Shown here one piece after another: positions 26,066-33,828 of a stretch of 64,000 nt of DNA. A program made the position numbers and the translations under genes. How positions within the stretch are numbered: the first letter of the stretch is position 1; each line of letters opens with the position of its first letter. The stretch lies in the NCBI RefSeq assembly GCF_003019815.1, contig NZ_CP027773.1:3235001-3299000 (forward strand), given 5' to 3'. Under the pieces are notes generated by a model that did not search any database, was not told the origin of the DNA, and saw nothing but the letters and a program-made list of their open reading frames with translations. This stretch comes from Variovorax sp. PMC12 (GTDB taxonomy: Bacteria; Pseudomonadota; Gammaproteobacteria; Burkholderiales; Burkholderiaceae_C).

Positions 26066-26103
26066 GCCCCCATCCCGGCCTTCCCCCGGAAGGGGAAGGA
26101 GGA
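26066..26103. repeat. Short palindromic repeat, right flank of DUF559 cassette
   Basis: Reads GCCCCCATCCCGGCCTTCCC and continues CCGGAAGGGGAAGGAGGA. It is the inverted counterpart of 25653-25692. It lies between the multifunctional protein stop (26113) and the DUF559 start (26049) and could also provide a Shine-Dalgarno-like or terminator-like sequence. Confidence 0.88.
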
Positions 26104-26112
26104 ATGCGGAAA

Positions 26113-28512
26113 TCAGTTGCGCACCGGCTTGCCCGTGCTCAGCATCCCCATGATCCGCTCCTGCGTCTTCGGATGCACGATCAGCGAGCAGAACGCCTTG
26201 CGTTCCAGCGCCATCAGGTATTCCTCGGTCACGAGCGAGCCCGCGTCCACGTCGCCGCCGGTGACCACGTTGGCGATCAGGCTGGCGATGTGGAAGTCGT
26301 GCGCGCTGATGAAGCCGCCGTCGCGCATGTTCACGAGCTGCCCCTTGATGGTCGCGGCGCCGCTGCGGCCCGCCACGCGGAAGCTGCGGCGCAGCGGCGG
26401 GCGGTAGCCGGCGTCGGCCATGGCCTTGGCCTGCTGCAGCGCCACGTACAGCAGCTCGTCCTTGTTCGGCACGATCACGTCGCTGTCGAGCAGGTAGCCC
26501 AGCTTCTTCGAATCGAGCGCACCGGTGCCGACCTTTGCCATCGCGGCGGCGGTGAAGCCTTCGGTCAGGAACGGCAGCAGGTCGGTGCCCGTGGAAGCCG
26601 CGGCGTTCTCGGCCGCGCGGCGAGCGATGTAGGTCAGGCCGCCGGCGCCGGGAATCAGGCCCACGCCCACTTCGACCAGGCCGATGTAGCTTTCCATCGC
26701 GGCCACGCGCTTGGCCGAATGCACGGCCAGCTCGCAGCCGCCGCCCAGCGCCATGCCGCGCACGGCGGAGATCACCGGCACGTTGGCATAGCGGATCTTG
26801 AGCATCACGTTCTGCAGCTCTTCCTCGGCGCCCTCCACCGCGCCGATGCCGGCGACCACGAAGGCCGGCAGCATCGCCTGCAGGTCGGCGCCGACCGAGA
26901 ACACCTCGTCGGGTGACCAGATCACCAGGCCCTTGTATTCGGCCTCGGCCAGCTCGACCGCGGCGCCCAGCGCCTCGGCCACGTCGGGGCTGATGGCGTG
27001 CATCTTCGAATGGATGCTGGCGATGAGCACTTCGCCGTCCAGCGTCCACACGCGCACGTCGCCTTCGTCGCTGATCGTGGTGCCGGCCGTGTTGGCATCG
27101 GCGGCGTTCGCGCCGAGCACGCTCTCGGGGAACAGCTGGCGGTCATGCACCGGCAGCCTGCGCTGCGGCACGAACCTGTTCTGCGATGCGCTCCACGAGC
27201 CCTCGGGCGTGTGCACGCCGCCCGCCTCGGCCACCGGGCCTTCGAACACCCACTTGGGCAGCGGTGCGCTGCTCAGCGCCTTGCCGGCGTCGATGTCTTC
27301 CTGCACCCACTTGGCGACCTGCGCCCAGCCGGCTTCCTGCCAGAGTTCGAACGGGCCCTGCTTCATGCCGAAGCCCCAGCGCATGGCGAAGTCGATGTCG
27401 CGCGCGCTCTCGGCGATGTCGGCCAGGTGCACGGCGGCGTAGTGGAAGCCGTCGCGCAGGATGGCCCACAGAAACTGCCCCTGCGGTCCTTCGCTCTCGC
27501 GCAGCAGCTTCAGGCGCTCGCCCGCGGGCTTCTTCAGCATGCGGCCGTACACCTCGTCGGCCTTGGCGCCGGCGGGCAAGTATTCGCCGCTCTTCAGGTC
27601 GAAGCGCAGGATGTCGCGGCCCACCTTCTTGAAGAAGCCGGCCTTGGTCTTCTGGCCCAGGTTGCCCAGCTCCAGCAGCTTGGCGAGCACCGGCGGCGTC
27701 GCGAAGTTGGCGTAGAACGGGTCGGTCTCGGCGTTCAGGTTGTCCTGCAGCGTCTTCACGACATGGGCCATCGTGTCGAGGCCCACCACGTCGGCGGTGC
27801 GGAAGGTGCCGGAGCTGGCACGGCCCAGCTTCTTGCCGGTGAGGTCGTCCACCACGTCGGGCGTCAGGCCGAACTTCTCGACCTCCTTCAGCGTGGCCAG
27901 CATGCCCGCGATGCCGACGCGGTTGGCGATGAAGTTGGGCGTGTCGTGCGCGCGCACCACGCCCTTGCCCAGCGTGCTGGTGACGAAGGCTTCGAGGTCG
28001 TCGAGCACCTGCGGCTGCGTGGTGGGCGTGTTGATCAGCTCCACCAGGAACATGTAGCGCGGCGGGTTGAAGAAGTGGATGCCGCAGAAGCGCGGCTTCA
28101 GCGCTTCGGGCAGCGCCTCGCTGAGCTTGGTGATCGACAGGCCCGAGGTGTTCGAGGCCAGGATCGAATGCTTGGCGACGTGCGGCGCGATCTTCTTGTA
28201 GAGGTCGAGCTTCCAGTCCATGCGCTCTGCAATGGCCTCGATGACGAGGTCGCACTCGCCGAGCTTGGCCAGGTCGTCTTCGTAGTTGGCCTGCTCGATC
28301 AGCACGGCGTCGGCCACGTCGCCGAGCGGCGCGGGCTTGAGCTTCTTGAGGTTGTCGATGGCGCGCGTGACGATGCCGTTCTTCGGGCCTTCTTTTGCGG
28401 CCAGATCGAACAGGACAACAGGCACGCGTACGTTGACGAGGTGGGCCGCAATCTGCGCGCCCATCACGCCGGCGCCGAGCACGGCGACCTTCTTCACTTG
28501 AAATCGGGACAT
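26113..28512 (-). CDS. 3-hydroxyacyl-CoA dehydrogenase/enoyl-CoA hydratase fusion (FadJ/FadB-type, dehydrogenase first)
   Basis: A 799-residue multifunctional beta-oxidation protein. The N-terminal part (about 5-300) is the NAD-binding hydroxyacyl-CoA dehydrogenase, with VAVLGAGVMGAQIAAHL and the IHFFNPP catalytic-His region; a second HAD C-terminal domain follows to about 430. The C-terminal part (about 480-700) is a crotonase domain with SVGADLQAML and ALGGGCELAVH. The order is the reverse of E. coli FadB, as is usual for this betaproteobacterial class. Its start abuts hairpin repeat copy B upstream. Works with the downstream thiolase. Confidence 0.92.
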   Translation of the reverse strand: MSRFQVKKVAVLGAGVMGAQIAAHLVNVRVPVVLFDLAAKEGPKNGIVTRAIDNLKKLKPAPLGDVADAVLIEQANYEDDLAKLGECDLVIEAIAERMDWKLDLYKKIAPHVAKHSILASNTSGLSITKLSEALPEALKPRFCGIHFFNPPRYMFLVELINTPTTQPQVLDDLEAFVTSTLGKGVVRAHDTPNFIANRVGIAGMLATLKEVEKFGLTPDVVDDLTGKKLGRASSGTFRTADVVGLDTMAHVVKTLQDNLNAETDPFYANFATPPVLAKLLELGNLGQKTKAGFFKKVGRDILRFDLKSGEYLPAGAKADEVYGRMLKKPAGERLKLLRESEGPQGQFLWAILRDGFHYAAVHLADIAESARDIDFAMRWGFGMKQGPFELWQEAGWAQVAKWVQEDIDAGKALSSAPLPKWVFEGPVAEAGGVHTPEGSWSASQNRFVPQRRLPVHDRQLFPESVLGANAADANTAGTTISDEGDVRVWTLDGEVLIASIHSKMHAISPDVAEALGAAVELAEAEYKGLVIWSPDEVFSVGADLQAMLPAFVVAGIGAVEGAEEELQNVMLKIRYANVPVISAVRGMALGGGCELAVHSAKRVAAMESYIGLVEVGVGLIPGAGGLTYIARRAAENAAASTGTDLLPFLTEGFTAAAMAKVGTGALDSKKLGYLLDSDVIVPNKDELLYVALQQAKAMADAGYRPPLRRSFRVAGRSGAATIKGQLVNMRDGGFISAHDFHIASLIANVVTGGDVDAGSLVTEEYLMALERKAFCSLIVHPKTQERIMGMLSTGKPVRN

Positions 28513-28540
28513 AACTGGGCTTCGAAGTTTTGATTCGGTT

Positions 28541-28633
28541 CGGGGAACACCGCGGAACCGGCTTTGCCGGGCCGCTGGTGTTGCCCCCTTGAGGGGGAGG
28601 CTGCTACACGAAGTGAGCAGCTACGGGGGTGGG
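28541..28633. repeat. Composite hairpin repeat, copy B
   Basis: Second copy of the 95-bp element. The core GGAACACCGCGGAACCGGCT/TTGCCGGGCCGCTGGTGTTG forms the same compound stem. The second hairpin is CCCCCTTGAGGGGG. The third block differs from A and C: GCTGCTACACGAAGTGAGCAGC forms its own hairpin. The right edge abuts the stop codon of the DUF2147 gene (28634). Confidence 0.85.
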
Positions 28634-29071
28634 TCAAGGAACACGGTTCCAGGTTTGGGTGCGCCAGAAGGGGCCCAGGTAGCCGCGCACTTCGAGCTTC
28701 TTGCCGCCCTCGATGGGCGTGAAGCTCGCGCGGTATTCCTTGCCGTTCTCGGGGTCGAGGATCTTTCCGCCTTCCCAGACGTCCTTGCCCTCGGCCTTCT
28801 TGCCGCCGCGGATGATGTCGAGGCCGACCATGGGCTTGTCCTTGCGGTCGTCGCTGCATTCGCTGCAGACCGCGCCGGGCTTGGCGTCCTTGCCCAGCGC
28901 TTTCTCGATGCGCCCTGACAGGCCGCCGCCGGTCTCGGCGATGCTGATCTCGGCCTTGACCTCGCCCGTCTTGTCGTCCACGTTGCGCCACAGCCCCACC
29001 GGCGTGCTCTGGGCCATGGCCGAAGAAGCGGCGGTGGCGGCGAACAGGAGGGCTGCGAGTGTTGTCTTCAT
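28634..29071 (-). CDS. DUF2147-family secreted protein
   Basis: A 145-residue protein with a signal peptide (MKTTLAALLFAATAASSAMA, cleaved before QSTPVG). The mature part is one DUF2147 domain (PVGLWRNVDDKTGEVKAEIS, then GGKILDPENGKEYRASFTP, ending GYLGPFWRTQTWNR). It contains a CSEC pair that could form a disulfide. Periplasmic or outer-membrane-associated. The start at 29071 has AGGA 10 nt upstream. It is wedged between acyl-CoA dehydrogenase and the multifunctional protein; similar proteins accompany fatty-acid genes, but no function is known. Confidence 0.85.
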   Translation of the reverse strand: MKTTLAALLFAATAASSAMAQSTPVGLWRNVDDKTGEVKAEISIAETGGGLSGRIEKALGKDAKPGAVCSECSDDRKDKPMVGLDIIRGGKKAEGKDVWEGGKILDPENGKEYRASFTPIEGGKKLEVRGYLGPFWRTQTWNRVP

Positions 29072-29118
29072 GATCGGCGAGTCCTGGAAGTTGAGGAAAG
29101 ACGAGACGGTACTACCGC

Positions 29119-30915
29119 TCAGGCCAGTGCCGCGTCGGTGTCCATCAGCACCTTGCTGCCGGCACGCGCGGTGCGCATCAGCGTCGCGGTCTCGGGGAAC
29201 AGCTTGGCGAAGTAGAAGCGCGCGGTCTGCAGCTTGGCGACGTAGAACGGGTCGGTGTTGCCGGCCGCGATCTCGCGCAGCGCGACCTGCGCCATGCGTG
29301 CGAACAGGTAGCCGAACACGAAGTGGCCGGCCACGCGCAGGTAGTCCACCGCGGCGGCGCCCACTTCGTCGGGGTTCTGGAAGCCCTTGAAGCCGATCTC
29401 GGTGGTGAACTTGGTGAGCTGGTCGCCCAGGCCCGCGATCGGGTTGATGAACTCGGCCATCCTCTCGTTCACGCCTTCTTCTTCCACCAGCCTGGCCACG
29501 AGCTTGCCGAACTTCTTGAGCGAAGCGCCGTTGTTGCCCAGCACCTTGCGGCCCAGCAGGTCCAGCGCCTGGATGGTGTTGGTGCCTTCGTAGATCATGT
29601 TGATGCGGTTGTCCCGCACGAACTGCTCCATGCCCCATTCCTTGATGAAGCCGTGGCCGCCGAACACCTGCATGCAGGCGTTGGTCGAGATGTGGCCGTT
29701 GTCGGTGATGAAGGCCTTGACGATGGGCGTGAGCAGCGCGACCAGCTCGCCAGAGTCCTTGCGCACCTTCTCGTCGGGATGGTTGTGTTCCTTGTCGAGC
29801 AGCAGCGTGCAGAAGATCTGCAGCGCACGGCCGCCTTCGGCGTAAGCCTTGGCCGTGAGCAGCATCTTGCGCACGTCGGGGTGCACGATGATGGGGTCGG
29901 CTTCCTTGTCCTTGGCCTTCACGCCGGAGAGCGAGCGCATCTGGACGCGGTCCTTGGCGTAGGCCAGTGCGTTCTGGTAGGCCACTTCGGTCAGGCCGAG
30001 CGACTGGTTGCCCACGCCCAGGCGGGCGGCGTTCATCATCACGAACATCGCGGCCAGGCCCTTGTTGGGCTCGCCCACCAGCGTGCCGGTGGCGCCTTCG
30101 ATCACGATCTGCGCGGTGGCGTTGCCGTGGATGCCCATCTTGTGCTCGAGGCCGGCGCAGAAGATCGGGTTGCGCTCGCCGAGCGAGCCGTCGGCCTTGA
30201 CCTTGAACTTCGGAACCACGAACAGGCTGATGCCCTTGCTGCCCTTTGGCGCGTCGGGCAGGCGGGCCAGCACCAGGTGGATGATGTTGTCCGTCATGTC
30301 GTGCTCGCCGGCCGAGATGAAGATCTTGCTGCCGGTGATGCGGTAGGTGCCGTCGGCCTGCGGTTCGGCCTTGGTGCGCAGCAGGCCGAGGTCGGTGCCG
30401 CAATGGGGTTCGGTCAGGCACATGGTGCCGGTCCACTCGCCGCTCGTGAGCTTGGGCAGGTAGGTCTTCTTCTGCTCTTCGGTGCCGTGCGCGACCAGCG
30501 CCTCGTACGCGCCGTGCGAAAGGCCGGGGTACATGGTCCAGGCCTGGTTGGCGCTGTTGAGCATCTCGAACAGGCACTGGTTCACCACGAACGGCAGGCC
30601 CTGGCCGCCGAACGCCGGGTCGCACGACAGCGCGGGCCAGCCGCCTTCGACGTACTTGGCGTAGGCGTCCTTGAAGCCCTTGGGCGTCTTGACTTCGTGC
30701 GTGGCCTTGTCGAGCGTGCAGCCCTCTTCGTCGCCGCTGATGTTGAGCGGGAAGGTCACTTCGGCGGCGAACTTGCCGGCCTCTTCGATCACCGCGTTGA
30801 TGGTGTCGGCATCGGTCTCGGCGTGGGCCGGAAGCGCCTTGAGCTCCTCGGCGACGTTGAGCACTTCGTGCAGCACGAACTGCATGTCACGCACGGGCGG
30901 GTTGTAGGTAGGCAT
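29119..30915 (-). CDS. Acyl-CoA dehydrogenase with C-terminal extension (DmdC-like)
   Basis: A 598-residue flavoenzyme for the first step of beta-oxidation. Domains: N-terminal helical (about 35-155), beta-barrel (about 160-275, with MCLTEPHCGTDLG binding FAD), C-terminal helical (about 280-450, with IYEGTNTIQALDL containing the catalytic Glu), and an extra C-terminal acetyl-CoA-dehydrogenase-like domain (about 465-590). This long architecture matches the DmdC/FadE-like class used with 3-methylmercaptopropionyl-CoA or medium- to long-chain acyl-CoA. First structural gene after the TetR regulator. Confidence 0.93.
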   Translation of the reverse strand: MPTYNPPVRDMQFVLHEVLNVAEELKALPAHAETDADTINAVIEEAGKFAAEVTFPLNISGDEEGCTLDKATHEVKTPKGFKDAYAKYVEGGWPALSCDPAFGGQGLPFVVNQCLFEMLNSANQAWTMYPGLSHGAYEALVAHGTEEQKKTYLPKLTSGEWTGTMCLTEPHCGTDLGLLRTKAEPQADGTYRITGSKIFISAGEHDMTDNIIHLVLARLPDAPKGSKGISLFVVPKFKVKADGSLGERNPIFCAGLEHKMGIHGNATAQIVIEGATGTLVGEPNKGLAAMFVMMNAARLGVGNQSLGLTEVAYQNALAYAKDRVQMRSLSGVKAKDKEADPIIVHPDVRKMLLTAKAYAEGGRALQIFCTLLLDKEHNHPDEKVRKDSGELVALLTPIVKAFITDNGHISTNACMQVFGGHGFIKEWGMEQFVRDNRINMIYEGTNTIQALDLLGRKVLGNNGASLKKFGKLVARLVEEEGVNERMAEFINPIAGLGDQLTKFTTEIGFKGFQNPDEVGAAAVDYLRVAGHFVFGYLFARMAQVALREIAAGNTDPFYVAKLQTARFYFAKLFPETATLMRTARAGSKVLMDTDAALA

Positions 30916-30990
30916 CCGGGACTCTCCTGGTCGAAGCTAGATAGAAAAAAGAATAGGGAAAACGAAAAGGGAACGAGCCGCGCGCCCGGG

Positions 30991-31680
30991 TCAGCGCACG
31001 GTCTTGAGGCGGCGGCCCGCCGGCGCGGCGGCCGCATCGGGCTTGGGCGCGTCGGGCGTGGCGGCGCGCGCGAGGATGTTGTCGAAGCCGACATTGGCGC
31101 GGCCGATGGAGCCGGGCACCTGCAGGAAGCGGGCTTCGTAGTGCAGCGCGAGGATCAGGCCGTGGATCTCGAACGCCAGCTGGCGCTCATCGGCGTCGGC
31201 GCGCAGATGGCCTTCGCTCTGCGACTGCACGATGGCGCGCAGCACGGCCGCCTGCCAGATGCTGACCGACTCGACCAGCGCGTCGCGCACCGGGCCCGGG
31301 CGGTCGTCGAATTCGGAAGCGCCGCTGATGTAGATGCAGCCCGAGTCGATCTCGGTCGAGGTGCGCTTCATCCAGTTGGCGAACATGGCGCGCAGGCGGG
31401 GCAGGCCGCGCGGCGCCTGCAGCGCGGGGAAGAACACTTCCTGCTCGAAGCGCGCGTGGTATTCGCGCACCACCGAGATCTGCAGTTCCTCGCGCGAGCC
31501 GAAGTGGGCGAAGACGCCCGACTTGCTCATCTTGGTGATTTCAGCCACCGCGCCGATCGACAGGCCCTCCAGGCCGATCTGCGCGGCCAGCGCCAGCGCT
31601 GCGTCGACGATGACGGCCTTGGTCTGCTGGCCCTTCTGGGCAGCACGGGCGGGCTTGGCGGGGGCGGCTGAAGCGGACAT
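30991..31680 (-). CDS. TetR/AcrR-family regulator of the fatty-acid cluster
   Basis: A 229-residue repressor. The HTH is at about residues 30-65 (LEGLSIGAVAEITKMSKSGV, then FAHFGSREELQ), and a TetR C-terminal ligand domain follows to about 205. The last 25 residues are Ala/Pro/Lys-rich and probably disordered. The start at 31680 (MSASAAP) was chosen over an upstream ATG in the operator region. A palindrome 19-36 bp upstream of the start is a likely autoregulatory operator. Position at the head of the acyl-CoA genes implies control by an acyl-CoA or fatty acid. Confidence 0.9.
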   Translation of the reverse strand: MSASAAPAKPARAAQKGQQTKAVIVDAALALAAQIGLEGLSIGAVAEITKMSKSGVFAHFGSREELQISVVREYHARFEQEVFFPALQAPRGLPRLRAMFANWMKRTSTEIDSGCIYISGASEFDDRPGPVRDALVESVSIWQAAVLRAIVQSQSEGHLRADADERQLAFEIHGLILALHYEARFLQVPGSIGRANVGFDNILARAATPDAPKPDAAAAPAGRRLKTVR

Positions 31681-31698
31681 CGTGGAATTCCCGAATAA

Positions 31699-31716
31699 AA
31701 CGAACGGTCGTTCTAT
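31699..31716. promoter_or_regulatory. TetR-type operator
   Basis: The sequence AACGAACGGTCGTTCT contains the inverted repeat GAACG-GT-CGTTC (31702-31713), typical of TetR/AcrR operators controlling fatty-acid genes. It lies just upstream of the TetR gene within an AT-rich promoter segment. Confidence 0.65.
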
Positions 31717-31830
31717 TTTGCAGGGACTTCGCACTTTGGTCCGCCAATGTCCTACTTTTCTGGAGGGCTACTTTTGCTCACGAACCCTGTTTGTTCATTC
31801 GGACCAGCTCCATTCGGTCGCTTGTACCGA

Positions 31831-31858
31831 TTCACTTTCTCTCAATCGCGCATATAAA
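31831..31858 (+). promoter_or_regulatory. Predicted sigma-70 promoter of the methyltransferase-helicase-AlkB operon
   Basis: A -35-like TTCACT (31831-31836) and a -10 TATAAA (31853-31858) are 16 bp apart, ending 24 bp before the first gene. Immediately upstream, the motif CATTCGG is repeated at 31797 and 31811 (14-bp period), followed by the inverted form CCGATT at 31827; these may form an operator. Confidence 0.45.
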
Positions 31859-31882
31859 TAGTTACAACAAAAGGGAGGAATG

Positions 31883-32722
31883 ATGGAAAGAAGCTCTTGG
31901 CTCAGGGAATTGAGACGGAAAGAAATCATAGACCCATTAAGGGAGGATCCACGTACCCGCGCAAACCCAGGAACGCTCTTGGGTTGGCACCCGGACAGAA
32001 TTTTCAACGTGGCAATTGGCATGGGCCAAGCCGACTTCGACCGATCGATTGAAGATCTCACCGGTTCGGACCGAGCGCGGCTCTACGCATATTTCAACCA
32101 GAAGCGGCATATCGACGAACTCGTGCACGCATTTGGGTTGATGGTCGGAGATCCACTGGAGCTGCGCAAAGCGACAGTCATCGACATTGGCTGCGGCCCG
32201 TTCACCGCAGGTCTCGCGCTTGCAGAGGTGCTGACGGCACGTACGCCATTCAGATACGTCGGCGTGGACCGCGCCAACTCGATGTGCGCGCTTGGTCTGC
32301 AGTTGTCCAGAGCGGCAATCGCGGCCAATGCCCTCCACGGCGACACGTCCATAGAGTTCCGCCACGACCTCGACACCTGCGACTTTGGTCCTGATTGCCG
32401 AAACGGATGGACGGTGGTGGTGCTCTCCTACCTCCTGGCTAGCGGCAGCGTCGAAGTGAATAAGCTGGTGGCGAGCATTGTTTCCGCAGCGGACCGGATC
32501 GGCCCGGGCCCAGTCGCCGTGATCCATACAAACAGCGCAGCGTCTGCTGCAAACGCCAAGTTTGCTGAACTCTCCAAGGCATTGACTGGCGCCGAATTCG
32601 CGACGGTAGTAGATGAACAAGAGGTGTTCATCCACACGGACTCTTCACCCAAATCCCTGCACTACGCGCTCTTCGTCAGGCAACGACGCGTCGGTCTCCA
32701 CTCACCGAAGGGAGTTGCATGA
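31883..32722 (+). CDS. Class I SAM-dependent methyltransferase-like protein of unknown target
   Basis: A 279-residue protein. Motif I of Rossmann-fold methyltransferases is VIDIGCGPFTAGLALAE at about residues 99-115; the ribose-binding acidic residue is Asp129 (YVGVDRANSM). The motif IV region VVVLSYLLASG has no DPPY-type nucleobase motif, so it is not an ordinary adenine or N4-cytosine DNA methylase. The N-terminal 90 residues are helical and unassigned. Two ATGs are in tandem (31880, 31883); the second has the better spacing from GGGAGG. It overlaps the helicase gene by 4 bp (ATGA). Target (RNA, DNA or protein) unknown. Confidence 0.75.
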   Translation: MERSSWLRELRRKEIIDPLREDPRTRANPGTLLGWHPDRIFNVAIGMGQADFDRSIEDLTGSDRARLYAYFNQKRHIDELVHAFGLMVGDPLELRKATVIDIGCGPFTAGLALAEVLTARTPFRYVGVDRANSMCALGLQLSRAAIAANALHGDTSIEFRHDLDTCDFGPDCRNGWTVVVLSYLLASGSVEVNKLVASIVSAADRIGPGPVAVIHTNSAASAANAKFAELSKALTGAEFATVVDEQEVFIHTDSSPKSLHYALFVRQRRVGLHSPKGVA

Positions 32723-33828
32723 AGCTACCTACGTTCGACGAACTTGCCGACGACCAGCTCACCATCTGGGACCACGACCCGGACAAAGCACTTTTCGTTC
32801 TGGGCCCGCCCGGGTCCGGCAAGACCTCCTTGGCAATTTGGCGCGCGCGCTATGTTTCGACGGCGCCACTTTCGCAATCCGTGAAGATCATCACGCGCAA
32901 TCGTCTTCTTGCGTCTTCGGCCGAACAGGTTTCCCGCGCCGATGCCGATCGCCGCGTCGTCAGTGCGACTACCATGCATCGCTTTGTATCGAGCGACTAC
33001 TACGCGCGCTTCAACGACTTCGCACCAGAGCCCCAACGCTTCATTTACGACTGGGCTCGCATCATTGCGAAATATGAGACGGCCAAAATTGTTCCCACGC
33101 TGGGCCACCTGATCATAGACGAGGGACAGAATCTGCCGCCCGGCTTCTTCGCGTGGGCCGTGCGCTTTGGTGCCAAGGTCGTGACCGTCTTTGCTGATGA
33201 AAACCAGACAACCATGTCTGAGCATTCAAGCATTGCAGACATCCTGAGCGCCGGTCTGCCTGCGCCAGTGTGGCTATCGAAAAACTACCGCAATTGCGAA
33301 GAGATCGTCGAGCTGATGGAGCAATTCCACAGGTCGCGGGTACTTCCACCGGCCTCCGTACGCGTCGACCCGTCCGGTGAGCGTCCGAGTATTCGCAGCA
33401 TCGGGGACTGGCATGCGCTGGTGAGCATGGTTACCACGCGCTTCCGCAACCGCGGCTCCTCAATAGGCGTCATCGTCGAAAAATCCAGCGACGTTGCCGA
33501 GCTTCGAGCGAAGTTGTCGAGTGCGTTGGATAAGGTTCGGATCGACTCCTACACGCATGAGTCGCCGTCCGGGACGGAGGCCTTGATCAAGCTGCGCGAC
33601 CCCGGCGTGACGGTGCTCACAGGCGAGTCCGCGATCGGCCTTGAATTCGAAAGCGTGTTTCTCCAAGATCTGGCGCGCTCCCTTCCGATCGGAACCGACG
33701 CCGAGCGGCGGCGGCTTTACATGCTTTGCGCACGCGCGTCCAAAAGCCTCGTACTCGTCAACGGCACGACACCGCTCACAGCGGCACAATTGGCAAGCCT
33801 CCCAGACGCCAGATACCTCGAACGATGA
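32719..33828 (+). CDS. Compact superfamily 1 (UvrD/Rep-like) helicase-like ATPase
   Basis: A 369-residue P-loop protein. Q-motif-like DDQLTIWDHDP (11-21), Walker A GPPGSGKT (29-36), motif II LIIDEGQ (131-137, with Gly where DEAQ or DECQ is usual), motif III VFADENQT (157-164), motif IV NYRN (189-192), motif V VLTGESAIGLEFESVFL (299-315), and motif VI RRLYMLCARASKSL (331-344). Much shorter than UvrD (about 720), with no room for full 1B/2B insertions. Likely an ATP-driven nucleic-acid motor or remodeller. Overlaps both neighbours by 4 bp, implying translational coupling. Confidence 0.8.
   Translation: MKLPTFDELADDQLTIWDHDPDKALFVLGPPGSGKTSLAIWRARYVSTAPLSQSVKIITRNRLLASSAEQVSRADADRRVVSATTMHRFVSSDYYARFNDFAPEPQRFIYDWARIIAKYETAKIVPTLGHLIIDEGQNLPPGFFAWAVRFGAKVVTVFADENQTTMSEHSSIADILSAGLPAPVWLSKNYRNCEEIVELMEQFHRSRVLPPASVRVDPSGERPSIRSIGDWHALVSMVTTRFRNRGSSIGVIVEKSSDVAELRAKLSSALDKVRIDSYTHESPSGTEALIKLRDPGVTVLTGESAIGLEFESVFLQDLARSLPIGTDAERRRLYMLCARASKSLVLVNGTTPLTAAQLASLPDARYLER

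Larger units (their letters stand above)
25653..26103 (-). mobile_element. Putative DUF559 cassette bounded by inverted palindromic repeats
   Basis: A 451-bp unit: outer edges carry inverted copies of a 38-40 bp palindromic repeat and the inside holds just one gene, the DUF559 nuclease-like protein. It interrupts the expected fadJ-fadA gene order with all genes in the same direction. The same repeat pair without any gene occurs at 16639-16740, like a non-autonomous derivative. The layout is comparable to REP/RAYT units but with a nuclease instead of a Y1 transposase. Mobility is inferred, not shown; no target-site duplication was identified. Confidence 0.5.
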
